DNA of 64,000 nucleotides from Hypsibius dujardini (GCA_001579985.1 LRSR01000481.1:1-64000); one strand, 5' to 3'; positions 45,818-58,487 are shown, numbered from the stretch's first letter. Notes: a model not told the origin generated them from the sequence alone. Program-made: numbers and translations.

Positions 45818-47647
45818 CTATGCCGTGTAACGAGTCGGTCTTCGCGCTGCGACGAACGTCGAGCTGTCTTGGTTGAAATATTCATTTATAACAATCCGTA
45901 TAAGAAAGATATGAAAAAGCGCCACGAGGAGCGCAATACTGATCCAGAAAAGCGTCGGCAGACCGCCTAAACTGTGACCGTGCTTGTGCTCAGCCAGAAC
46001 GTGGTGCGGATGTGGATCCGCTTCGTGAATGTTGCCTGCAAAAAACAAGAGGCATGGTTAGGCAAGAGGCAAATGAATATACAGACGAACTGATAGGGCG
46101 TAAGTAAACGGGCGCTTGCACATGGACAGATAGAGACAGACATACAGACAGACAGACATACAGACAGGCAGACAAGCGAACAGAAAGGCACGCAGATACA
46201 GACGACAGTCAGACCGACAGACAGACAGCGAACAAACGGGTAGATATGCACGCAGACAGACAGACAGAAAGGCAGATAGACAAACAGATAGTTCGGTAGG
46301 AAATAGAGCTACAGGTAAAAGAGATCCCTTACGAAGATGTAGCGTATGCTTTAAATCCTCCATATGTTGTTTATCTGAAGTGACGTAAAGAATTGCAGTT
46401 ATCGGATCAGTTAATTTCACCGGAAACTCCTGCATTTCTTTAGTCAACGGCACAGGCGGGTCCAGACATCCCGCATCACAAGCGTAAAATGTTTTATCCG
46501 ATCGATCCACGGCCACCAACAGCACCGGTTTATTGTCAGTTTCTTCGCCGACGCGAACGCTGATGTTGAGGTGAGCCTCACTACCGTACGTTATCCGCCG
46601 GAAATCAAAATTCCGGTGAAGATCCTGCGGATGGTAGAGCATCTCCAGGTGGTCATAGTTGCTGTAGCGGAAGCCCCCAAGACTGAGAATGAACGCCTGA
46701 ATGAATCCTTCAGCACCGAGAGCCAAAAAACTGAAGTGAGAAGAAAAACAATCGTCACAGAACATTAAGAGATAGAGGAGCAAGCAGGTAGACTGGGAAG
46801 ACCGAAACACAAGCACAGAAACAGGGAAAAGAGACAAACAGATATAGGCAGGCAGACACACAGACACACAAACAGAAACACAGACAAGCAGGCAGACATA
46901 TAGCAAATACAAATTAGATAAGCGAACAAGCAGGTAAACAAATAAACCATTTCTAGGAAGTGCTTTACTGAGATGGAAGCAGGTGCCTATCAGATTCAAA
47001 ACCAACCTTCCGCAGCCCTGCTTCGTGAGCGTCAGCTTCCACAAATTAGACACGCGAACTATTTCTTCGACCGATCGAAAGTCCGACCAGAGCAATGACG
47101 CTTGCAGGGTATTATGCCCGGCATAACAATGACCAGGATCCTTAGGCGCCTCGACGAGCTTCTTCAGCATCAGCTGATTCTCATGCAGCTGGATCTCTTG
47201 GTTCAATGCACGCTCAAAGCAGAGGGCATAATAAGCAGTGGCGTTAATTTTATCCCCGTTGTAAGCTCCTGTGAGACAGAAAGTAAGTTACATCTGATAT
47301 CAATAGGACTAACAATCTAAAAACGCGAATTGTGGTGTACATGTAAATGTTACAGTACCTGCGGCTTTGGAGTTACTGATTCCAAATCCAGACTGCCACA
47401 AAGAATTCCAGACAAGGGCATGACCCTTCATCAATGTCTCAATGGCTTGGACCGGGAGCTGTTTATAGATCTCTTGGACTTCATCAATCAGGGAGTTCTT
47501 TGTCTGAAGGGAGTTGTCTCTGCCGGTGATGGAGTAGTAGCTAATCACAGTGAAGAGCTGCCGTTGAAGACGTCCACCAGTCTTCAAAGTTATCCTGAAA
47601 AATCTCCGATTAACTTACCTCAATTTATTGTTTGCTTGCGTGTCTAC

Positions 47648-47685
<38 letters not shown>

Positions 47686-49395
47686 GCCTGCCTGCCTACA
47701 CCCGAATACACGTACTTTTTGCCTTCCGACAGTTTGGAACGCGCAATAACAATCATCGTCTTCTGTCCGGTGCCCTTGGACTCCACAATCCCCGAGATCA
47801 CTTGGCTATCCCTGGTTGTTCCGTCCATTATCACAGCGCCGAATTCAGGGCCGAAATTCATTTGCAAACCGAGACTGATGTCCACATCCTCGGAAGAGGG
47901 ATTATACAGATCGAGGGTCTCAATCAGGACATTGGCCAGTCTCCTGTGCGCCACAACTCGTCGGCTAACTTGCACGCAGCGTGAGGAAGTGTCACCGAAC
48001 GACTGCAGGACGTGAACGATTCCCGTCTTGAAGTCCATCACAGTGGCGGCAGTTGCGTGGAGGTCTTTTGTCGACCTCACGTCCACACTGACCTAAAGCC
48101 GGAAATGAGGAAAAGGTTCTAGGATCAGTCAGACAAACGATATTGGTAGAGCGAATTACTTAAACTAGTAATCAACCACAAGATCAATCAATAAAACAAA
48201 CGACTAGAGCACAAACATTTTTACCAATGCATCGATTAACTACCAATCCGCTTTAATTTGTTCCATTGTTATAATAACAGTTTTCGTTTCTGCATTTTGT
48301 AACCTAAAAAAGTTAATTTAAAATACTCATAACTAACAAAGCAAATATCTCTAATATATCAATCATCCCATGAATCGATCGAACAAACCGAAAACCAACG
48401 AAACTGGAAAAACCACATCAAACTGCGTAATCAGCCAATCAATCGACTGCTAACGACACTAAATTACTGCATACAGATTTCACGCTATACATCAATCAAC
48501 CGTGGTACCTGTACACAAGTGTTGTAACATGTTTGAAATGGCTTAAAAAGCGGCTTTTGATTTAAATTTTATTTTACAGCCACAAAAATGGAAATCGATA
48601 ATTATAAGCATATATATTTTATTTAAAATCACCAAATATGCCTTAAATAGAATACTGTATTCAATTTAAATGCTGATAATGTGGCTTTTCTTATAAATAA
48701 AATAACGTTTTTATTGCAAATGAGCCTTTGTCGTAGATTTAAAGTTATTTAGTATTTTATTCAAATTCAAATACGTAATGCAAACAACGTGACAACGAAA
48801 CTGAACCACATCAAACTTTGAAATCATCCAATCAATCGATTGCAAACCACAGTAAATCAACGCACACAAATTTCCCACAATACATTAATCAACCGGAGCA
48901 TCATCCACTCAACCACACACTCACCATGGGAAAATATGGCACTGTTTCAAAGGCCCGGCCCTGGCGGATGAGCAGCCGCGACGCCGGCATCTCCGACACT
49001 CCCAACGCCACGTACCCGTTCCCGGTGAAGGGGAAGTAGCTGCTCTCCACCTCGTCGTAATGCAGCGAAGCGTCAAACGAATGAATCGCCTCCTTCCAAT
49101 CCTCCAGCCGTTCCTGCAGGCAGCCCGTCGGCCAGGAAAAGTAGGCCGGCCGCGTGCCGCGCAGCCTGCGGATGCACACCGGGATGACGTAGAGGATGAC
49201 CGCCAGCCCGAGGAGGAGGAGGAAGATGCGGCGGTAGTTGAGGGTGATGCGCATGTCAAAGATGCTCTGGAGGTTGCGTGAAAAGTGCGGGTGCATCGTC
49301 CGCTGATGGCCTACGAAGGAGAGGATGATGGTACGGATGGAGCGAGTGTTGCTGGAGGTGTTGCTGTTGTTGTTAACGCGGTCGAATTTCGGCAT
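45818..49395 (-). CDS. KIAA2013: KIAA2013 homologue (conserved two-anchor membrane glycoprotein family)
   Basis: Minus-strand exons 49395-48925, 48092-47702, (inferred micro-exon 47643-47619), 47594-47359, 47268-47007, 46730-46333 and 46035-45818 give about 666 residues (human 634). The family is conserved in animals with poorly defined function. Landmarks: an N-terminal hydrophobic anchor at about 57-74, [12 protein letters not shown], then [41 protein letters not shown] with LKHTLHLR, and a C-terminal anchor at about 622-645 followed by VINEYF. The large middle region is probably lumenal. Phase between 47702 and 47594 only works with a micro-exon of 25 bases (or 16), which I infer rather than see. 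Introns 5 and 6 carry ACAG-type arrays on the plus strand. Confidence 0.9.
46130..46935. repeat. ACAG arrays in KIAA2013 introns
   Basis: Two blocks, about 46130-46290 and 46790-46935, in separate introns, with the exon 46333-46730 between them. Confidence 0.9.
47645..47695. repeat. TATC tetranucleotide run in KIAA2013 intron 2
   Basis: About 12 perfect TATC units immediately upstream (in gene sense) of the inferred micro-exon. Confidence 0.9.
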
Positions 49396-50011
49396 TGTGA
49401 GGGGCGAGCGATGAGAGCCATGCAAGAAGGGCCGGTGGAAGGGGAAGAAAACTGCAGATGCTGCCACCTCATCGCGCGCTTATCGGGATGGTATCATTGC
49501 TTGACTGACAACTGACAACAAAGACCTGTTCCGGTACGATTGCGCTGCAATTGATCTGCTGGTGGCAGACGGGAATATGCTAGGAAAAGGGGTTTGCTGT
49601 TATCCAAAGTATCCCGAAGTAAACAACAAAATGACTGTTTATGATGCAGTCACCAGTGTATGTATGTATACGTGTCTATCGAAGAGTATTGAATAACGCG
49701 GTACCTCGATCTTTGGGCCTTGATCGAGTGATTGGCGGAATGAACAAAACTTACTGTATCTTGTAATTAACATGACGCAGCATTCTTCCTTTCGCGCCAT
49801 CCTTCGCATTATCCATAACGTGTTGTGCCGTTTTGATTTTATCGTTCTGTCATAAGCGTTGAAACGAGGACTTCGTATTTCGCACAGCTTCGCAAGTGTA
49901 TATAACGCTCGGTGACCCCTAAGGATTGGTCAGCCCGCTCCGTTTGTTTTTACCGAATAGCGTTGGACGCATGTCAGTAAGGCGACAGCTCCTCCCTCCG
50001 CAGCCCCTGCC

Positions 50012-50057
<46 letters not shown>

Positions 50058-50058
50058 C

Positions 50059-50092
<34 letters not shown>

Positions 50093-50106
50093 GCCTGTCT
50101 GTCTGC
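50012..50106. repeat. CTGT array, intergenic
   Basis: About 95 bases of CTGT units. Confidence 0.95.
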
Positions 50107-50750
50107 ATGAATGTTACTTAACTATAATGTTCTCGTTTTACAAAGTGATCTCCAATAGGCACAAGCGTATTCTGCAATGTCTTCTATACAAAGGGGATGA
50201 AGCCTGTTTCAGGTCCCTCATGCCATATGCATCTGTCGCAATTAGTGCGGTCGTTCTTGCATCAAAACAGACACAACGACACTGCACGGACGTACATTGA
50301 CAGTGAGAAGCTCTTCGTTGAATACGCCTTGTCAACAACAAATTACAGCGCGGTCTCTCATATGACTGATTGCGTTTTCCCCAACTCGCGGGTCTTCTTG
50401 ATCCTCATCTCTGCACAAGTCCGTTATAGAGACAGTACGGCCATGATGCCAAACAAGGGACGATATCACGATCAGCGAAAAAGGGATGGATAAGCGATCA
50501 CGTAACCCCCGGAAAACGGATCTTCCGTATATAATATAACCGGTATATTGTATGCGCGAACAATTGAGAGTTTTAACCGCACCATGAGGTGCAGCAGAAA
50601 GACGTGAGGGGAACCCCCCCTCGCCCCACGAACCTAATGAGAAGTGATACTTTACCGGAAGTCCCGTCGCAATCGAACCGTTTCGTGCAATCGGGTGTGT
50701 GTTGTTCGCAAAACGTGTCTTCTCGCCACAACAACACGATCAAATTACTG

Positions 50751-50895
50751 CAGTCAAAGTCCCGAAATTCGAACGGTCACGTGAGTTTGTTTCTATCGAA
50801 ACGTTTGCTCGGAGCCGGCCGTTGTGAATTTGGAGTTTGAGACAGTAAAGTAGAAACGACACTGTGACGTCGTTCGAATCTCAGGACTTTCAATG
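50751..50895 (+). mobile_element. 145-bp MITE, Tc1/mariner-like, copy B
   Basis: Same length as copy A (7630-7774) and about 85% identical by eye in opposite orientation. The 5' end is CAGTCAAAGTCC. The 3' end has drifted (CAATG for CACTG). TA is kept on the right flank, TG on the left. The substitutions suggest an old insertion. Confidence 0.8.
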
Positions 50896-51657
50896 TAACT
50901 CTATATTTTGACGCATGGCACGTTAGATAATTTCTATTTTATTTATTAGTATTTCATCGGGGGAGGGGGGAGGGGGTCATGTCTGGACCAGTTCTTGTGA
51001 GTTTCAAAGGGCCAAAAAAATGTGCACACTCGACGAGGAGCCCGCCTGAATCCAGGGTCCCTTTTTCGGGCATACAGCTAGGCTGAAGAAATTTCCGTAT
51101 CGGCGAGCTGAGCACTAAACTTTTCTTGACATTTTTCCATTCAAAGATTGGATGTGAAACAATTGGCATCAGCGAAATAGTTTTTGGACATGAAGGGGTG
51201 GAGGTATTTTAGCTTTTCGGAGAGAACTGGTGATTGTGGGCGTAGCCATCGAAGATTGGCATATAACTCCGCCCCCTAACCGCTGTAAAATAATTAGCTC
51301 ATGGTAAATGATTACTAAATTAATTTTGGATGGGAGAGTCAGGAAAAATTTATTATATTGATGTATAGGTTGAGCTCCTCTTTACGGGAATTTGTGAAAT
51401 CCAGTTTCAGTTCTACACAAAATTACGGACAAAGTCGCGTCAAACAATATTAACTAGTAAGGCTTTTGTAGGACAGAGCTCGCTGAGTTTTTCAGAATAC
51501 AATGTTTTCGTTTGAGCAGATCTTTGGATGAAAACGGAAAGTTTCCGACCCTTGAAAAGTAAAGAACTCTTGCCGCGGGACCACGAAATAAAGTAGGCGG
51601 AGTACCTCTGGTTTCGGTTTTTGGAACGACATTTTCTATTTGGCTAGCGGCGGGGAC

Positions 51658-51813
51658 ATGGTGAAGAGGGCCTCATTAGCAATCTTCTTTCTACTGTCGT
51701 GGAACTGTGGAATTGCGGCTCATTTGACAACACCCACGCATACACCCGGAAACACGTTACTTCATAAGCCAGCATTTCCGCCCGCATCTCGATCGGATCA
51801 GGAAAGTCGTTAA
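51658..51813 (+). CDS. Possible small secreted peptide or first exon (51 codons)
   Basis: ATG at 51658 opens 51 codons ending TAA at 51811-51813. The N terminus is a good signal peptide candidate (MVKRASLAIFFLLSWNCG, then IAA), followed by a Thr/Pro/His-rich short mature part. No family is recognised. Donor-like GT sites exist near the end, so this may be a first exon of something longer. It could also be chance. Confidence 0.25.
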   Translation: MVKRASLAIFFLLSWNCGIAAHLTTPTHTPGNTLLHKPAFPPASRSDQESR

Positions 51814-52067
51814 AGACTGACGTAATGTAATGTCCAGGAATTCCTGCCTACTTCCCGGCAGAGGGACAATCACCGACTCAAAAGACCTCATTTCCTTTTG
51901 ATCCTCCTTGCGGCGACACCACGACAAATGACTCGCCGTGAGCTTCCAATCGACCGCGGAATGAGGATGAGATGAGAAATGACCACGAGTCCATGCGAAT
52001 ATACATTGAATTCAATTTGGGAGAGACAAAGACAAACTGACAAATCGATCGACAGGCAAACAGTCAG

Positions 52068-52210
52068 ACGGACAATACACACATAGACAGACAGACAGAC
52101 AGACAGACAGATCAACAGACAGGCAGACAGATTCGTAGATAGATATATAGATGGATAGGCAGACAGAGAGACAGACAAACAGATGGATAGGCAGACAGAG
52201 AGACAGACAA
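52068..52210. repeat. ACAG array, intergenic
   Basis: ACAG units interrupted by GATA-like variants. Confidence 0.9.
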
Positions 52211-54454
52211 CGTTGTTCCTCTGTTTGGTTCGTGAATTAAAAGAACTGCAGGACCGCAAGTTCTCGTAGTAAGTTGAAACTACTGTTAAAATTTCAACCG
52301 TGAGAGGCGAAAAGAGAGCCGACATGAGAGGAAACCAATCTAGCATCCCTGATCGAACAGCGATCGACTCCCGAGATTGGCCAATGGCCCGTGATTCGTA
52401 AATGAGTTCCTCTTTCTCGGCTCTTGGCCTCATCCTGTCAAAATTAACCCCCATTCTCTCCTCGGTAGGACTATGTATATGACTAAATAACTCGGTTCCA
52501 GTGTCATGATACATGCATATCAGTTGGAGGAGTTGCTTCGTGTGGATTGAGGTCAATCCCTGTGCTTATATTGGCTACTCCTTCCTGTGTTACGGACGAT
52601 TGCGAGATTTCCGGCGCATACTTCGCCCCACACAACACACAAGGACCGGTACCTACAATGATTATGTACATTGTATGTTGTCGCCATCAGACAGCTAACA
52701 GGATGACGCAGAATGCTAATTTGGCTGTAGGTCTCGGCTATCATTTCACGGCATATGGGAAATAGCCATGTGCAATGACCGGTATTATTTTCTTTATTTG
52801 AAACGAACTTTTTCACATTCGAATTTCCTCAAAATCTTGTGAAAACCTGGAAGACTAGAACGTCTGGAATTTTTTCATCTGACCGTTCGGCTCGTTACCC
52901 AGTCCCGCGACCTGATGCATTTATCCATTACGGCACATGTCTGTGGGTGGGCCAACCTTAGTCTCCATATATCTCTCTCCCCGGGATGCAGGTTTTTAGC
53001 ACATTCGTCTCAAAGAAAGGCGTCGTGAGGAGCCAGGACGTTTATAGATATCTTTCCTCCCCCAACACATGAGGCGTACTGAAATGTGTGTCCTGTATTC
53101 TGTAAATGTTAATAACCTTCGATTCTCTTGCTATACGCACCATATGGGTAGACTCTGGCGCGCAAGGGTATAAAAGTCCATCTATCTTTTGCTGATTTGG
53201 CGCTAAATCTCGCTCCTTTTTTGGCTTTTCAAAAAGCCGCGCCGCAGGGGTCTTCACAGCGTTTTGTTGGCGGGGAACCACGAACGGATATAAATCCACA
53301 TATATATTCACATTTATATATATATATAATATATATGGAGTACGAGTATAGTCTGAAGGAGAGACGCGGCTTTGTCAAGAAAAAAAAGACGGCTTAGCGG
53401 GAAGAGATTTCGCAGCGTCTATATAGCAGCATGGGATAAATCCAGCGCAAGTGAACTGTATTCATTATCCCCTGTTTCCGGTGGGACTGAGTCTGAGACT
53501 CCCAAAGCTTTGGTCCCCCCCCTCTTCCCTCCCTCTTCCGCATGACATTCTGCATATACCGTATATATAAATATATATATCGGCGACCCCTGGGCGCCCG
53601 GGCGTGTTCCCTCTCCCTATATAATCAGCATACATCGAGCTCCCTTTTTTCTACCCCGAAATCGGAGATATATTTTTCGGAGTGAAATAGTCCGTCCTAT
53701 TGAGGTCGCGTTTGGCACGTGTCCGTCGCGTGATGGGCTGTCAATTAACGTGCATTCAAAAAATGAAGTCCTTTCAATCAGCCGCTTAAATCAGTGAGTT
53801 TTCATGGGTGTGTCTTTGTACAGGGCTTTCCGGAGACGCAGAGTTCGACGAAGGTTGGAATTTCCTGCAAAAGTAGTCATGGTTGGTTATAGATGAATCA
53901 TGAATTGGGTATACTAACATTCCCTATCGGTGTACACAATTTCAAAAAAGGAAACACTTATTACAGCAGTATAATCTAATTAGCATTGTGACACTGTGAC
54001 ATTGTGACACTTCAGAAACTATAAAAACAAAACTGAAAAATTAGTCACTAAAACTTTTAGTATAATTTTCGTCCGGTGTTTTTACCTTAGTTTAATTTGC
54101 CATCACTACTTGTCCGGTATTCCTCGGTGTCTATATTCGAGTGAGGAAGAGGAAGATACCATCAGGTTGAGAGGGGAAGAGTCTCTCAGACAGGCGAGGT
54201 TGCATCCAGGTTGCGAGACAAGAGCTCGTCCCGCAAGCGTAAAATTTATGGCCCAAATAATTTCATCGGAGCAATCGTCTCTCTCACTCTCTCCGTTGTC
54301 GCACGAGACAACGATTCATCCCCAGTGGGCCGTAACCGCCTTTCCCTACCAACAACCAACAACCGACTAGTTTTCACTGCTGGCATTCTCGTTCGTGGTG
54401 GACCTGCCCCTTCCTCCGTTTGGGTCCTGAACACCACACACCCTACACGTCACG

Positions 54455-54565
54455 ACACAAATACAAACACAAACATAGACACAGACACAAACACAGACAC
54501 AGACACAGACACAGACACAGACACAGACACAGACACAACACAGACACAGACACAGACACAGACGT
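54455..54565. repeat. ACAGAC hexanucleotide microsatellite
   Basis: The same unit as the array at 1027-1138, with a few ACAAAC variants at the 5' end. Confidence 0.95.
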
Positions 54566-54644
54566 AGCACCGGATGTGGTGTGGATCTCTCTCCAGAACA
54601 TACGCGTACCCAATAATAAAGAGATAACGTGCCCTGCTCACTGA

Positions 54645-55440
54645 CAGGGGCTCGTTTAGGGTCCTTACAAAGGCTTAGTCAACAACCCCCCCCTTTGCCC
54701 TTCCCCCTTTGCTGGGAGTGAAGATAAAAGTGGGCGTTTTGGTTTTTCCCTCCGCACTCACTCGGACAATGTCTGATATTAAGGGTTTAAACTGTTTTGT
54801 TATGAGGAAACAATACGGATTCTAAAAAGTCAATTCGCATTTTATCCAGTTCGAGGACATTGATCAACATCGGAAAATAGAAAAGGGCAGAGAACAAAAA
54901 GGGGAAAGAGGAGGGAGACTAGTAGTCTAAGCGCCTTCCAAGGCGGAACCGGGACCCTTTAGGGTATGGTCAGACCGTGGCAAGGGAGCAAAATCTGGGT
55001 TTTTTTAAATATCAACCCGAAATTCGGCCTTTCGTTCCTCATCTTTTTAAAACTTGTGGGGTGTGAGAGTCTAATTTTAGACGGCCCCCTGAGATTTCAA
55101 AACATTTTCAAAAACTTCATTTTTTCGATCAAACTTGGATCATTCTAAAAGGTTTTTAAACTCCTCCCATTTGCAATTATTCATAGGGTACGTATATTGA
55201 ACCTCTACCCAGCACAAATTTCAAAGAAAAAACTGAGGTCTGTGAAAATGCTTTGAAATCCTAAGTTGGCCTTCGGAAATCAGATCCCCACACTCCCACA
55301 AGTTTCAAAATGGTCAGGAAGAAAAGACCGAATTTTGGGCTCACTTTCGAAAAAAATGCATTTTGCCCCTTTTCCCACTCTCTGGCTCTGACCATTGGGA
55401 GTGCTGATTCCGACTAGTAAGGACCCTAAACGAGCCCCTG
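54645..55440. mobile_element. 796-bp DNA transposon remnant with 24-bp perfect terminal inverted repeats
   Basis: The left end starts CAGGGGCTCGTTTAGGGTCC at 54645 and its 24 bases are exactly inverted at 55417-55440. The interior has no transposase-like frame. The CAGGG start recalls hAT-superfamily ends, but I find no 8-bp target duplication in the flanks, so the superfamily is only a guess. Perfect ends argue for relatively recent activity or strong constraint. Confidence 0.8.
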
Positions 55441-56474
55441 AAAGTCACAGGGATGGGGCGGAACCTGAGAGTTTGTACTAAACGTGGCGCAATTTTCGCA
55501 CATACGGCCGAGAGAGACACACACACAGTACGTCTGTTGAGGATAGTACTTAATCCGCCCAAATTCGCGCGAAACAATTTGCACTCCCGTTTTTGTGTGT
55601 GTCGCACAACTCTCCGGCCTCGCGTCTGGACACGATCCACATCCAGTGCCTGTTTACCCCGTGTGTGTGTAACCGTTTTGTAGAACCACGACTACTCTAC
55701 TCCATTTAAGTGGGTCATTTTGGGGGACAAATGGACTGTTTTCATTGAAGGCCTCATACAGCCTATCCTCTCCCATCCAAATTCGCAGGCGTGCTCCGTG
55801 GTAATCGGTTACTGTTTGGTCAGAGATTTCTGGGGCGGGTGGTTTTGACTTGACTTGTATTTACTTAATTGGCGTCACGTCCGACACACAGTGACGCACC
55901 ATATCCTCGTTTGAGGGATATTCCCTCATCATCGGACGTTATTGTTACTGTCCGGACTTTTTTCTCTTATGACAACAACCGTTGCCATCTTTTGCGCCAA
56001 ATTCATCGAAGCTCAAAGTAAAAACTGGTTTATTAAACTTCTTCTGTCGCGATATTTTATGGGATTGCATTCCGTTGTATTGTCTTTTGTGACAACCGGA
56101 AACCTTTTACGGCGCTCTTTATCTTTTCAATCAGGACAAACACCTGTTAGTTAATTAACTTCGCACTAAATCGCAGATTTTGCCTTCTTTTCTCGCGTGT
56201 CAAAGCGTGTTTTGACGCTGTCCGGTTTCCATCAGCATCATTCATTCATCCACCGCGGCGATACGCCGCCATACAGCGGAGGATCCGGCCCTCATCTTGG
56301 ATTTCTCATAATATTTTTAGTGTGGTAAGTGTTTTTCACACAACACCCCGGCACGGGGTGAAAGCCCGCGACAATTGTCAGCATTCCGATTTTAAAATAT
56401 ATAGTATCAATTTCGTCCTGTGCTGTGCAGTGTGCGCGTGCGGTATGTTAATGGGCGTATTGGATGTCTGGAAA

Positions 56475-57015
56475 ATAGTGCGCGCTGATTGACGCGCTTC
56501 ACATCAATCGTCACATCCTTTTCCGGCTCTGTTAAATAAATGGGTGAACAATTTTCGCAGCAGCTGAAGAAAAAAATTATTATTAGCTGATCCTCCGGCT
56601 CAATTAAATAAACTACAAAATTCGTTGGACTATTTTGCCCGTACAATTAGACGAGTATGTACAATCTAATTCCACTGGAACATCAGGGCAATGGTCATGT
56701 AAAATTAATTTTTAATCTGTTGTTAATTTGTTAATAATTGTTTTTTAATTTATCTAATGTACTGCGCGCGGATTTGACGGTTCAGATCCATCGTTAAATC
56801 CCTTATGGTCCTGTTAAATAAATGGCGAAAATGTTTGTTAACCCATCGTGATCTTTTGGCATAGTTTCAGGTGAAGAAAACAAATTATCCTGTATCTGAT
56901 TTAATTTGCCACCCCAATTAAATAAATTGCAAAATTCGTTCGACTACTTTTATCCATGCAATTATGCAATTCCACTGGGAGCTCACAGATCATGCAAAAT
57001 TCATTGTTAATTTCT
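56475..57015. repeat. Two-copy diverged tandem duplication (period about 280-315 bp)
   Basis: Shared ordered words include TGTTAAATAAATGG (about 56529 and 56811), AAAATTCGTTSGACTA (about 56617 and 56931) and AATTCCACTGG. Small indels change the spacing between copies. Confidence 0.7.
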
Positions 57016-57074
57016 CTTTGACAAAGATGCAAGCACAACAGCCTGAGAAAAACGCACATGCTCGAGTGAGTGCC

Positions 57075-57125
57075 TGAGGAGGGTGAGAAGGGTGAGGAGG
57101 GTGAGGAGGGTGAGGAGGGTGAGGT
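57075..57125. repeat. GGGTGAGGA minisatellite
   Basis: About five units of nine bases. Confidence 0.85.
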
Positions 57126-58079
57126 GGATTGGATTTAGTGGGGGAATCTTTTTGGGGAGAGTCAATTGAAAAGTCGTAAAGCTACACATCTATGAGGTCA
57201 GTTAATGGATACTTGGTTGGGATTCGAGTCCCCTCTAGATCTTACATGACAATGTGACACGTTGAGGTCTTCCCCATATCCCCATCTTCCCCTTCTGACT
57301 GCCTATATGTATATGTATATTCGAGGAGACGGACTTGATGAGGCTTCTCAATCACACCGGCTTAAATTACAGCCGCGACACTCTTCCCCTCCCTCGCCCA
57401 TCCTTGGTCTCCCATCCTTGGTTCTCTGTGTCTTCTGTATATGTGTTACGTGTGTATCCACACTAGTGTGGGAAGATGAGTCGGTTGAGGTCTCCAGTGT
57501 CGCGACATGTCATCCCGCGCTGAGCTGACGGACAGGCACACTTCCCGTCGTCCAGCTGATAGAAAACAAATAGCCCGATCAATTTCCTCGCAATGTGTTG
57601 AGGAATCTTGTGTGTCCCTACATGTATGTGTGGGAGATTGGGCGGAAAATGGAACGGGGGCCGATCTGACGTGTGGCTGCCTGTCTCTCTCTGTAAGTAT
57701 AATCGGAGGAGCTATTAATATTCCTTAAAAGTAAAACACAAAAGAAGAGATTCGATCAGAGGCGGAGAGCTGTAAATGGGAACAAGTATCGAACAAAGTG
57801 TTTTATTACGCAATTGCTTTGCAATGGGCACCGTGTTCTGAATTGAATTAAATTAATTTTCGCAATACGCATTTTGAATGGCTCGTTGTGGATTTGATTG
57901 TGCTGGAGTGCCTTTATGATTGGTGGTCGTAGAATTTAGATATGTAGGACAATTTATTGCGTCAAAAACGGATCTACGCATTCTATTTTAATATTCCTGA
58001 TTATGGGATTTTAGTAGAGTAGCACAATGGGTACACGGATCGGTTCCTTTGAGGGCGGTCTGAAAGACTAGTAATAGTA

Positions 58080-58475
58080 ATGACGTTATCCGTTATCGAT
58101 CCCTTATTACGCAACTTAATAGGATCTATTTTTTATAAATACATCCAAAATGAAAGAGGAACAATTTCGGTGGAGGTTAGTCTGGATCGATTGCGTCGTG
58201 GGTTTTATTTGAATCAAGTATATTTCGCCCCCAGAGCATTATACGACACCGTACGGTACCGTTTATTTGCATTACAGACACGATGTAGTGGCAGTCAAAA
58301 CGAGGTTCAAGGGGATAATAGCCCAGGCTTCTGCAATCTCGCCGGGAGCCAAAATGCTGGTCATGCGTTCAAGTATATGGTGGATGTGGAGGATTCCTGT
58401 CTGTCTGCAGTAAATTTGCATGTTGTATTAAGTCCGGAAATGATTGCTGCTTGCGCCTGCGCAGCTGCTGTTTGA
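58080..58475 (+). CDS. Hypothetical open frame, 131 codons
   Basis: ATG to TGA without introns. The first 55 residues (LLRNLIGSIFYKYIQNE, then VSLDRLRRGFYLNQVYF) faintly recall the N-terminal chorein-type start of VPS13/ATG2 lipid-transfer proteins, but no such long gene follows. The second half has no pattern. It ends 12 bases before the next gene model and may be part of its 5' region. Coding status is doubtful. Confidence 0.25.
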   Translation: MTLSVIDPLLRNLIGSIFYKYIQNERGTISVEVSLDRLRRGFYLNQVYFAPRALYDTVRYRLFALQTRCSGSQNEVQGDNSPGFCNLAGSQNAGHAFKYMVDVEDSCLSAVNLHVVLSPEMIAACACAAAV

Positions 58476-58487
58476 GATTACAGACAG

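Larger units (their letters stand above)
49396..51657. other. Spacer upstream of KIAA2013
   Basis: No gene supported. It contains a CTGT array (50012-50106), the second 145-bp MITE copy (50751-50895) and the 5' flank of KIAA2013. Confidence 0.5.
51814..58079. other. Long non-coding region
   Basis: About 6.3 kb with no supported gene. It holds an ACAG array (52068-52210), a TATAAAAG word near 53170, TATA-rich simple sequence (53300-53340 and 53560-53590), an ACAGAC satellite (54455-54565), a 796-bp inverted-repeat element, a tandem duplication (56475-57015) and a GGGTGAGGA minisatellite (57075-57125). Confidence 0.5.

Noticed and set aside
57205-57240. tRNA-like B-box word (GATTCGAGTCC)
   Set aside because: No A box or acceptor stem could be paired around it.
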